Source: Clostridia bacterium (GTDB taxonomy: Bacteria > Bacillota > Clostridia > Oscillospirales > Acutalibacteraceae). From it: a DNA stretch of 45,224 nt. Both the position numbers and the translations under genes were made by a program. The DNA is taken from the NCBI GenBank assembly GCA_017516485.1, contig JAFXCH010000006.1:1-45224 (forward strand). The letters are read 5' to 3'. The notes beneath the pieces were generated by a model. It was not told the DNA's origin and ran no database searches. It saw only the letters and a program-made list of their open reading frames with translations. Shown piece by piece: positions 16,580-24,500 of this stretch (the first letter of the stretch is position 1; every line of letters starts with the position of its first letter).

Positions 16580-16608
16580 GTAGGGGAGGCGTTTCGCCTC
16601 CCGTTTTT
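16580..16608 (+). repeat. GTAGGG-type palindrome, copy 5, with T tail
   Basis: The stem GGGAGGCG (16584-16591) / CGCCTCCC (16595-16602) is followed by GTTTTT; it may double as terminator for the DeoR-family gene. Confidence 0.72.
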
Positions 16609-16631
16609 ATATCCCTGTAAATTCGTTAGTC

Positions 16632-16768
16632 AAAGGCTCCCTTTGAAGGGAGCTGGCGAAATCGCTTGCGATTTTGACTGAGGGTTGCTGATTAAAACAC
16701 ATCAATATTTAAATTAACAATCCTCCGTCTTTTGCTTCACAAAATCCACCTCCTTTCAAAAGGAGGTT
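16632..16768. repeat. Two inverted copies of the CCTCC/GGCTCC repeat family
   Basis: 16632-16690 (GGCTCCCTTTGAAGGGAGC, then GCGAAATCGCTTGCGATTTTGACTGAGGG) and, on the opposite strand, 16713-16768 (ends AAAAGGAGGTT). Together with the palindrome at 16580 they account for most of the 301-base gap 16573-16873. A weak promoter TTGTTT-17-TATATG near 16822-16850 may serve the next gene. Confidence 0.65.
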
Positions 16769-16873
16769 TAATCCACATCTGACTTTCAATCTTTTTACAA
16801 ATAATTAATTTGTGTTTGCCCTTTGTTTATGTTACAATTTTAGTGTATATGGTACAAAAAGGGGGGCACAAAA

Positions 16874-17557
16874 TTGTACGATAAAATTTCAGCATTTTTT
16901 TCAAAAGGCAGACACAGAAAAAATCTGTATATCGCAACGGTTGTGCTCTTTGCTTTCCTTGCTCTCGAGAAAGCTTTTTTCTGCCTGGGCATAGGTCTTA
17001 CGATGAGCGGCATTACCCTGTCGCATCAGCCCGACATCAGCGATATACTCAGCCTTTGTGTCTATACGGCGGTTACGGTACTGCTTATCGCAAAGGTGAA
17101 GCATAAATATATTTTGATTCCCGATTCGCTTTTGTTTTGCCTGAAGCTCAATGTACTTATTTCAAGTATACTCTCTTTGACAGAGCTGGCAAAGCTTGGT
17201 CTGCTTACTGAGATTTCAGTTATCGAGCATCTTGTAGAAGCGTTTTTCTTTGCACTTTTCCTCGGTATACTGTTTGCGGGTAAGCTCGTGCCCGAAACCG
17301 ATAAATTCAAGCGTATCTGTCCGTTTCTCTGCCTTGGTGCACTTGCAGTGTGTCTGCCTGCTACAATAGCGTTTGAGGCGGTTAAGGTCTTTGTAGAAGA
17401 AACAGTCTATAACTTTTCAACTGAAATTGAGGTTATGTGGTTTGTCAACGGAGTGTTGCAGGAAATGGTGCTTGACCTGCCCTATGCACTGCTTGTGCTG
17501 TTAATTTTTTTCCGGAGAAAAAGGAAATGTCATCCTGAACGCAGTGAAGGATCTTGA
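16874..17557 (+). CDS. Six-helix integral membrane protein of unknown function
   Basis: It is read from TTG at 16874, which follows GGGGGG (16861-16866) at normal spacing. The 227 residues contain about six hydrophobic helices and few loops. I recognise no family; the layout is reminiscent of YhfC-type membrane proteins, but no motif confirms it. The last residues KRKCHPERSEGS are encoded by the inserted palindromic repeat at 17527-17595. The native C-terminus has therefore been replaced or extended, and the natural protein probably ended near FFRRK. Confidence 0.7.
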   Translation: MYDKISAFFSKGRHRKNLYIATVVLFAFLALEKAFFCLGIGLTMSGITLSHQPDISDILSLCVYTAVTVLLIAKVKHKYILIPDSLLFCLKLNVLISSILSLTELAKLGLLTEISVIEHLVEAFFFALFLGILFAGKLVPETDKFKRICPFLCLGALAVCLPATIAFEAVKVFVEETVYNFSTEIEVMWFVNGVLQEMVLDLPYALLVLLIFFRRKRKCHPERSEGS

Positions 17558-17595
17558 AACAAGTAAAGATTCTTCGCTCACGCTCAGAATGACAT
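17527..17595. repeat. Long imperfect palindrome, copy 2, inside the 3' end of a gene
   Basis: A 69-bp inverted repeat runs from ATGTCATCCTGAACG to CGCTCAGAATGACAT, and is the counterpart of 15453-15523. It supplies the last ten codons and the stop of the membrane-protein gene. Confidence 0.8.
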
Positions 17596-17623
17596 ATCGA
17601 CAATTACGGTAGTTGAACTTATA

Positions 17624-17711
17624 AACATAACGACCAAATCAATGCAAAACCACCATAAACTTTGCAGGTGGCACGGTTGTTGAAGTCTTGAACATAACGA
17701 CCAAATCAATG
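17624..17711. repeat. Pair of 21-bp direct repeats
   Basis: AACATAACGACCAAATCAATG occurs at 17624-17644 and 17691-17711, with partly matching sequence ahead of each (GTTGAA...). It lies directly upstream of the SDR gene and could be a regulator site or a small duplication. Confidence 0.55.
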
Positions 17712-17746
17712 TAAATTTATAGAAGAATGTTGTTGAGGTAATAAAA

Positions 17747-18541
17747 ATGAAACAGTGTGTGGTGTTGGTAACGGGCGGCAGCTCGGGTATAGGTAAAGCA
17801 ACGGCTGAAGCCTTGCGTGATGCAGGCTGTAAGGTCTATGAAGGCTCACGCCGTGACAGCAGTATAGACGGTATAATTCATCTGACTCTTGATGTTACCG
17901 ACGAAGCTTCGGCACGCTCTGCCGTTGAGCAGATTGTGTGGGATGAAGGCAAGCTCGATATTTTAGTCAACTGTGCAGGCTCAGGTATTTCGGGTGCTGT
18001 CGAGTTTACTCCTGCGGATGAAGCAAGAAAACAGATGGATATAAACCTTTTTGGTACAGTGAATATGACAAAAGCGGCAACCGCCTGTATGCGTGAAAAC
18101 GGCGGCGGAAGAATAGTTAATATCAGCTCAGTTGCCGCAACCTTTCCTATTCCTTTTCAGGCTTACTATTCTGCATCAAAGGCGGCAATCAATGCCTGGT
18201 CGCTTGCACTTGCCAACGAATTAAAGCCTTTCGGTATCAGCGTTACGGCAGTTCAGCCGGGCGATATCAGAACGGGCTTCACCGCAGCACGTGCAAAGAG
18301 TGCGGCAGGCGACGATGTATACGGCGGACGAATCAGCCGCAGCGTTGCTAAAATGGAGCACGACGAAGAAAACGGAATGTCTGCCGAAATTGCAGGCAGA
18401 ATGATTGCAAAAATTGCACTTAAAAATCGAGTTAAGCCACTTTACACACTCGGTGTCAGTTATAAGCTTCTATGCCTTGCAGGCAAAATTATGCCTGTCA
18501 GTTTCAGCAATAAGCTCGTAGGCTTAATGTATTCAAAATAA
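17747..18541 (+). CDS. Short-chain dehydrogenase/reductase
   Basis: This 264-residue classical SDR has a Rossmann NAD(P) site TGGSSGIG near the N-terminus, the NCAG motif in DILVNCAGSG, catalytic Ser in NISSVAA and the Y-x3-K pair in AYYSASKAA. Ser-Arg-Arg after beta-2 (EGSRRDSS) suggests NADP(H). The long C-terminal part resembles acyl or steroid reductase-like members, but the substrate is not assignable. The nitroreductase-family gene follows after 19 bases, so the two are probably co-transcribed. Confidence 0.9.
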   Translation: MKQCVVLVTGGSSGIGKATAEALRDAGCKVYEGSRRDSSIDGIIHLTLDVTDEASARSAVEQIVWDEGKLDILVNCAGSGISGAVEFTPADEARKQMDINLFGTVNMTKAATACMRENGGGRIVNISSVAATFPIPFQAYYSASKAAINAWSLALANELKPFGISVTAVQPGDIRTGFTAARAKSAAGDDVYGGRISRSVAKMEHDEENGMSAEIAGRMIAKIALKNRVKPLYTLGVSYKLLCLAGKIMPVSFSNKLVGLMYSK

Positions 18542-18560
18542 AGTATAAGGGAGAGGTACC

Positions 18561-19232
18561 GTGGATATCTTAACTGCAATGAAAGAGCGTCACTCAGTGC
18601 GCAGATATAAGGAAAATCCGATTGAAAAAGAAAAGCTTGACGTGCTGTTTGCAGAGGTTGAAAAATGCAACAGCGAAAGCGGACTCAATATTCAGCTCGT
18701 AACTGATGAGCCGCGTGCCTTTACGGGTGCACTCGCAAGCTATGGGCACTTCAGCGGTGTCAGAAATTATATCGCACTTGTAGGTAAAAAGTCAGATATG
18801 CTCGGTGAAACCGCAGGCTACTATGGCGAGCGGCTTGTATTGCTTGCTCAGATGTTAGGGCTGAATACCTGCTGGGTAGCCCTCACTTTTTCAAAGCGTA
18901 AGGCAAATTTCAAGGTCGGTAAGGATGAAAAGCTCGTGTGCGTGATTTCACTCGGCTACGGTGAGTATCAGGGCAAAGCCCATAAAAACAGACCGCTTGC
19001 CGAAATATGCCCCTGCTACGGTGCTTCACCCGATTGGTTTAAGGCAGGTGTTGATGCGGCAATGCTCGCACCGACTGCAATCAATCAGCAGAAATTCACT
19101 TTTTCTTTAAGCGGCGATACAGTCACCGCTACGGCACTCAAAGGCCCCTGCAGTAAGATTGACCTCGGCATTGTGAAATATCATTTTGAGGTTGGAGCAG
19201 GCAAGGATAATTTCAAATGGGCGGATAAATAA
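18561..19232 (+). CDS. Nitroreductase-family flavoprotein
   Basis: Translation from GTG at 18561 follows GGGAGAGG. The 223-residue protein begins with the FMN-binding signature of the family (MKERHSVRRYKENPI). It has the C-terminal half ...DAAMLAPTAINQQKFTFSL and DLGIVKYHFEVGAG. The same fold is used by nitro, enone and flavin reductases, and by deiodinase-like enzymes. Next to the SDR gene it may form a small redox unit. Confidence 0.85.
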   Translation: MDILTAMKERHSVRRYKENPIEKEKLDVLFAEVEKCNSESGLNIQLVTDEPRAFTGALASYGHFSGVRNYIALVGKKSDMLGETAGYYGERLVLLAQMLGLNTCWVALTFSKRKANFKVGKDEKLVCVISLGYGEYQGKAHKNRPLAEICPCYGASPDWFKAGVDAAMLAPTAINQQKFTFSLSGDTVTATALKGPCSKIDLGIVKYHFEVGAGKDNFKWADK

Positions 19233-19284
19233 TAATTGCACAAAAATTTTTTATCAAAAAGCAAAAATAGCGGTAAAAATACTG

Positions 19285-19313
19285 TTGATTTTTGTTTAGA
19301 TATATTTTATAAT
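19285..19313 (+). promoter_or_regulatory. guaA promoter
   Basis: TTGATT (19285-19290), 17-bp spacer, TATAAT (19308-19313). The leader is about 45 bases and has no obvious riboswitch fold. Confidence 0.75.
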
Positions 19314-19366
19314 AAAACATCAAAATTTTTAATTTTGTTAATCTACTCTCAAGGAGGAAACATATA

Positions 19367-20350
19367 ATGGATTCAAACAAAAGACCCGAATCAATGGCTC
19401 GTATTACTACCGCAGAGCTTGCAAACGCTTTTATCGATGAGCAGGTTGCTCTCGTGCGTGAGCAGGTAGGTGACAAGAAGGTTCTTCTTGCGCTCTCCGG
19501 CGGTGTTGACAGCTCTGTCGTCGCAGCTCTCCTTATCAAGGCTATCGGTAAGCAGCTCGTCTGCGTTCACGTTAACCACGGCCTTATGCGTAAGGGTGAA
19601 AGCGAAAACGTAATCGAAGTTTTCCGGAATGGCCTCGATGCAAACCTTATCTATGTCGATGCTACTGACCGTTTCCTCGACAAGCTTGTTGATGTAGCAG
19701 ACCCCGAAACAAAGAGAAAAATTATCGGTAACGAGTTTATTTACCTCTTCGCTGAGGAAGCTCGAAAGCTCGCAGACGATGTTGATTTCCTTGCACAGGG
19801 CACAATCTATCCCGACATTATCGAGAGCAAGGGCGTTAAGGCTCATCACAACGTTGGCGGCCTTCCCGAGGACCTTCACTTCGGCCTCGTTGAGCCCATC
19901 AAGCTCCTTTATAAAGATGAAGTACGCGTAGTCGGCAGAGCACTCGGCCTTCCTGCAGAGATGGTCGACCGTCAGCCCTTCCCCGGCCCCGGCCTCGGTG
20001 TACGTTGCCTCGGCGCAATCACACGCGACAGACTTCACGCACTCCGTGAGGCAGACGCAATCCTTCGTGAGGAATTCGATAAGTCAGGTCTCTCAAGCCA
20101 TGTATGGCAGTATTTCATCGCTGTCCCCGATATGAAGAGTGTCGGCGTAAGAGACGGTAAGCGTTACGAGGGCTGGCCCGCAATCATCCGCGCTGTAAAT
20201 ACAACAGACGCTATGACTGCTACAATCGAGGAGATCCCCTATACTGTCCTCAATACAATCACAGCAAGAATCACAGCAGAGGTTGAAGGCATCAATCGTG
20301 TCCTCTACGACCTTACTCCCAAGCCCACAGGCACCATCGAATGGGAATAA
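19367..20350 (+). CDS. guaA: GMP synthase ATP-pyrophosphatase subunit (no glutaminase domain)
   Basis: It adenylates XMP and aminates it to GMP. The PP-loop SGGVDSS is at about residues 44-50. The VNHGLMRKGE, GTIYPDIIES, HHNVGGLPEDL, RQPFPGPGLGVRCLG and C-terminal TPKPTGTIEWE motifs are intact. At 327 residues it lacks the N-terminal class I glutaminase found in most bacterial GuaA (about 510-525 residues). It begins with its own promoter and AAGGAGGA site, so this is not a truncation by the window or a frameshift. The layout matches two-subunit archaeal-type enzymes; the glutaminase partner is not in this window. The 3' end is a known hotspot for genomic islands, and one follows here. Confidence 0.92.
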   Translation: MDSNKRPESMARITTAELANAFIDEQVALVREQVGDKKVLLALSGGVDSSVVAALLIKAIGKQLVCVHVNHGLMRKGESENVIEVFRNGLDANLIYVDATDRFLDKLVDVADPETKRKIIGNEFIYLFAEEARKLADDVDFLAQGTIYPDIIESKGVKAHHNVGGLPEDLHFGLVEPIKLLYKDEVRVVGRALGLPAEMVDRQPFPGPGLGVRCLGAITRDRLHALREADAILREEFDKSGLSSHVWQYFIAVPDMKSVGVRDGKRYEGWPAIIRAVNTTDAMTATIEEIPYTVLNTITARITAEVEGINRVLYDLTPKPTGTIEWE

Positions 20351-20373
20351 TACCATAAAATTAAAACCCACGC

Positions 20374-20425
20374 AGAATAGCCGTTTGCGGGACTTTTTCA
20401 AAGCCCGTGACAACAAAATGACAAC
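20374..20425. repeat. Island left direct repeat
   Basis: The last 22 bases (20404-20425, core CCGTGACAACAAAATGACAA) are identical to 25619-25640. 18 of the 30 bases before them also match those at 25589-25618. They bracket the island behind guaA. Confidence 0.75.
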
Positions 20426-20452
20426 ATTTTTTCAGATTTTCTAAAAATGATA

Positions 20453-20491
20453 AGAGCTAACTGATTTTTATAGTCAGTTAGCTCTTTTTTT
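20453..20491 (+). terminator. Strong intrinsic terminator after guaA, shared in both directions
   Basis: A perfect 12-bp stem (20453-20464 / 20474-20485), 9-base loop and T run. The opposing gene's stop codon (20490-20492) lies in the T run, so the hairpin may also stop its transcript. Confidence 0.88.
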
Positions 20492-20954
20492 ATTTCTCTG
20501 TTGACTTTTCTTTTTCTCTTTTTTCTCTACGAGTAGCAATCCAAGCATTTAATCCGATCTTGCCAATAGTGAGTAAAACTATAGCTATCACAGGAGCCAA
20601 GAAGGGTGCAGATGTACCCAAAACAGGAGCAAGAGCAATGGATATACCACCTACGATATAATTCTGAACAACACCCGATTCCTTAAGAATTGCAAGTCTG
20701 CTATCCTTGTACTTTTCATCTCCTGTAAAAAAAGCTTCTACTTCATCTAAGACTTTTTCGAAGAAAATAGAGGGATTATTTTGGGTTCCAAAGGGAACGT
20801 TTGTTGGAATGGTTGCGGTCAACCATTTATTCGCAACTAATTCATAATCATTAGTTTGCTCATAAAGCTGGTGGATAAGATTTTTTTGATATGTACTCAA
20901 TGTATCAATCCAAGATTCAGGATCAACACTAAAGATTTCGCCAATATCATTCAT
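20490..20954 (-). CDS. Island-borne small membrane protein
   Basis: The 154-residue protein has a soluble helical N-terminal part (about 1-95) and one long or two short hydrophobic helices (YIVGGISIALAPVLG, APVIAIVLLTIGKIG). A Lys/Glu-rich tail follows. I recognise no family. There is no ribosome site before the ATG at 20954. The frame stays open for another 17 codons upstream and reads protein-like (RQYYGFVR), so the gene may be 5'-truncated or use another start. It lies in the island, divergent from the putative defence gene. A role as accessory or membrane effector is speculation. Confidence 0.6.
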   Translation of the reverse strand: MNDIGEIFSVDPESWIDTLSTYQKNLIHQLYEQTNDYELVANKWLTATIPTNVPFGTQNNPSIFFEKVLDEVEAFFTGDEKYKDSRLAILKESGVVQNYIVGGISIALAPVLGTSAPFLAPVIAIVLLTIGKIGLNAWIATRREKREKEKSTEK

Positions 20955-20983
20955 TCTAACAAAACCGTAATATTGACGTGTTA

Positions 20984-21200
20984 TGTTATACTTGGTGAGG
21001 TGTTTTCAGAGAAAGTATGTAAGAAAACTTCCGAGCACGCGTTTTCTGAACAAGAGTTTTTTAACGCCCTTTTTATGCGCAACAATCATACGTAAGAGCT
21101 GTTTTCTGCGCATCGGTTCTTCGCTCATCGAAATAGTCTTGTTCAGAAGCTCATATAAACCAAAAGCATCCGGAGCGTTGTTTCTCCGAATGCTTTTTGT
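20984..21200 (+). other. Possible structured transcript: extended -10, nested inverted repeats, terminator
   Basis: TGTTATACT (20984-20992) is an extended -10. Then GTTTTC/GAAAAC, a 12-bp inverted repeat (21044-21055 / 21137-21148) enclosing a 7-bp one (21075-21081 / 21107-21113), and a terminator-like stem (21162-21175 / 21184-21197, one mismatch) with T5. It could be a non-coding RNA, or a remnant of a minus-strand gene, since 21006-21212 reads protein-like on that strand (GLYELLNKTISMSEEPMRRK). The 552-base gap 20955-21506 contains this and the leader of the next gene. Confidence 0.35.
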
Positions 21201-21394
21201 GTAGGACGGCACTTATCTGGTGTCCGTGTTTTGTTATCGATTTGTGTGCAGATTATACGACATTGAGGCTCAAATGCACAATATTAAACGAATTTCGGAT
21301 TTCAAAAGAATTTCAGCGACTATACAAAGGAAGAGAGTGTCTTAAAAACAATCGCTGGTAAGCCTAAAATTTGCGTGTAAATAGCCATTGTGCG

Positions 21395-21490
21395 TTGAAA
21401 ACCGAAGGGATTTATGATATACTTATTAAACGGTGGGCATTGGCCCAACCATGTCAACCGTGTGGAAAAATTCCATACGGTTTTTAATTT
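21395..21490 (+). promoter_or_regulatory. Promoter and attenuator-like leader of the STAND NTPase gene
   Basis: TTGAAA (21395-21400), 17-bp spacer, TATACT (21418-21423). The short leader holds a hairpin (21432-21450, GGGC/GCCC) and then a full intrinsic terminator: stem 21456-21466 / 21472-21482 and T-rich tail to 21490. This stands ahead of the ribosome site AGGAGG (21493-21498) and the ATG at 21507. Confidence 0.7.
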
Positions 21491-21506
21491 GCAGGAGGAT
21501 TAAAAG

Positions 21507-24500
21507 ATGACCAATCCTAATTTCACTAAATCGGATATTGGTGCACAATCTGCATGGAAAGGATTTTCATCTCAAACCCTATATATTGCACACAGATTGC
21601 TTTCGGACGATGGTGCTTACGAGTATTACCCAGAAGATATTGAAGATTTAGTTGTCAAAAAAAATGGAGTAATTCTTGAGGCGGTTCAAGTTAAAAATTC
21701 AAAAGCAGATATGTCCCTTTCAAAGCTTGCCTCTACTCATACATCAAAAGGTGGAGAAGGTTTTTTTAACCGAATGTGCAGTATTCATAAGAGTGATGAT
21801 TCTTTTTCATGCATTACAATTGTATACTTTGGTGATTTAGGACAAGAGTTCAAAGAGATAAGAGATAATGTAATTGCCACAAAAAAGAAGTTAGTAAAAA
21901 GATTAGTGGATAATCATAATTTATCTGAAGATGATGCAACTTGGTTAATAAACTCATTGAAATTTGAAAAAGCAAATATTGAGGAACTTGAAAAAAACAT
22001 TGAGAGTCAGATTAATTCTTATGTTCCTACTATGTCAGCGCCTGATTTGGCAAAAGATTTGCTTGTTCAATACATATCTAATTTATCTAAAGTTAAAGGT
22101 TTTACAACTTTAGAAATATGGAAAGAAAAGATTCATAGTATTGGAGTTAGTATTTCTACCATTGATGGTTTTTATAAAGAGTATAATAAATCTTTGGTTC
22201 GGTTGAGTGAACTTAAACTTAACGATAACTGTGAAGAATTAAAAAATGAATTCTCTCAGGGTGTTTCTGTTCATCCGACACATATTCGATATGGCTTTGA
22301 TTTCAAACGCAATTATTGGTTGGAAAAGATTCGTAATGCCATTGAATCCAAAGGGGTCGTAGTAGTCAAGGGAGTTTCAGGGCAGGGTAAGTCTGCATTG
22401 AGCTATCGCTATTTACTTGATAATTATCCCGAAGGGTGTGTATTTTGCGTTCGGACAATAACAAGCGAAACGCAGGCTCAAAACCTTGTTTCTGCGTTAG
22501 ATGGTCTTGGTAAACATAATGCGAATCTGGTCATTTATATTGACGTGCAGCCCGGAGAAACATTGTGGGCATTCGTACTTCAAGAATTGCAGTCACGTGG
22601 ATTAAACATTCCGGTACTTGTTTCAATTCGTGATGAAGATTATAACGCAACCCCATTTAATGGAAAAACAATTCAATACGAGTTGGTTGAATTAGCTCTG
22701 TCAAAAGAAGAAGCGGAACATATATATAATTCATTCACAAGCAAAACTCCGCACCCAATTTATAGGACTTTTGATGAAGCATGGATGTCTTTTGGATGCA
22801 ATGGACCATTGATTGAATTTGTATATCTGCTCACGAATAATCAAACTTTGGCTCAAAGACTAAAAACTCAAATAGATGCTCTTATCAAGGAAAAGGTATC
22901 TGACGATTGGTTGGAATTATTACTGTTAGTATGCTATGCTGGTCGATTAGGAGCTAATATAGATTTTCATGCAGCAAAAAAGACAACCCAATGTTCAACT
23001 ATGCAGTCAGCCATTCAAAGGCTTAAAGATGAATATCTTATAAGAATTGTTGATGAAAATAAAATTGAAGCTCTTCATCCAGTGCGAGCCCAAATCGTAT
23101 TCAATGAAATTTGTTCGCAAACATGCACAGATGAAAAAGACATTGTTTTCAAAACTATTGAATGCGTAGCAACAAAAAGTATTAGAGTCATTCTTATGGA
23201 CTACTTTTCTCACCAAGAATACCGTTTAAATGACATTCAAAAAATATCACAAAACACCTTCACTGATTGGGTTGGCTTTGCAAGCGTTATTAAAACAATG
23301 CTGTGGTTAGATGCAAAGCGATATGTTGATTGCAACAGAGAGTATATCCAGTTCTTGATAGAAAAAAAGGGGAAAGGTTGGCTATGTTTTTTACCGCTTG
23401 ATTTTTCCGGTATTTATCGTCGAAACGAACTCATTGCAGATGGGATAAAAGAACTTTCTTTATTTGAGGATAAAACCGTATTAAAAAATGATATTGACGA
23501 AGTAAAAAATTCGCTTTCTTCATTGACGATAGATTACCAAGCTACGGATTTTTTCCTGAAAAACTGTTCTCAACCAACTACATTACCCGAAACAGACCAA
23601 GATAAAACATCATTTGGTTATGCATTGTTTTGGTTGGCAAAACGTGGTTTTAATGTCGAGATGACCTTTGATGAAACTAAGATCCAAAAGTGCATATGCG
23701 CCGGAGAACTTCAAGCTTCTTCAGACGCTATACGTGGTCTTAGTGAGCATTCCGAGCTTTCGATGATTTATCAGTCATCTTTAAACGCTTTAATTGGCAG
23801 GCTTATTTCAGAAATGAATATTCTTAAGTTCTCTGTTAACGAAGATGAAGTCATCTGCAAGTTTATCCCGCCACTTGAAAATGAAGTGACCCTTCCAGAA
23901 AAAGTAAAAAATTCCAATCAATACTGGCGAATTAAAATGTTGGATATTCTTCAACAACTGTATCCGCAAAAAGAGTATATTGACATTGAACTGGTTGGAG
24001 TAGACCTTCTTGATGACTTGGGTATAGAGCCATTAGATTACAAACTTCGCATTCAAAAAAGCAACAGACACAACACTTGGGTTTCCGAAGTTAATGGATG
24101 GATAAAAATTAGAATTGATTATGCTCTTCGCCCATCTTCTTGGGAACAGTATGTTTTAGAAATCGATCAAATTAGAATTGAGGCAAATAAACTAATAGAA
24201 GAAACAATAAAGCTTATTGATGATATCTATAAAAAGGGAAGATATACTAAAGAACGTTGGAAACGAGTAGAAGATAAGCTTGGCTTTTTTAGAAAATATT
24301 CATTTTCAGAAAATCGCCTACCAGTCTCTGCTGTAGACCCATACTGTCTATACTCTGAAGGAACTAAAAACATACCCGTATCTGACTTTTTTACAATGCG
24401 TCAATTGCTTTCGGTTGAAAAATACAAAGTTTTCAGAAAAGAATTTAATAATGTATATACCTCATTAGATAATTTCTACAATCAGTTCGCTGATGTTCTT

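Noticed and set aside
19233-19366. Purine riboswitch or lost glutaminase fragment ahead of guaA
   Set aside because: The 134 bases hold only an AT-rich promoter region and ribosome site; no aptamer-like stems or glutaminase coding.
19391-20038. 215-codon minus-strand frame within guaA
   Set aside because: Shadow of conserved guaA codons; no promoter or ribosome site.
21006-21212. 68-codon minus-strand gene
   Set aside because: Starts at GTG without ribosome site and overlaps a terminator stem; protein-like enough to mention but not to list as a gene.
21414-21503. 29-codon leader peptide in frame with the STAND gene
   Set aside because: Its ATG overlaps the -10 box of the promoter, so it would not be in the transcript.
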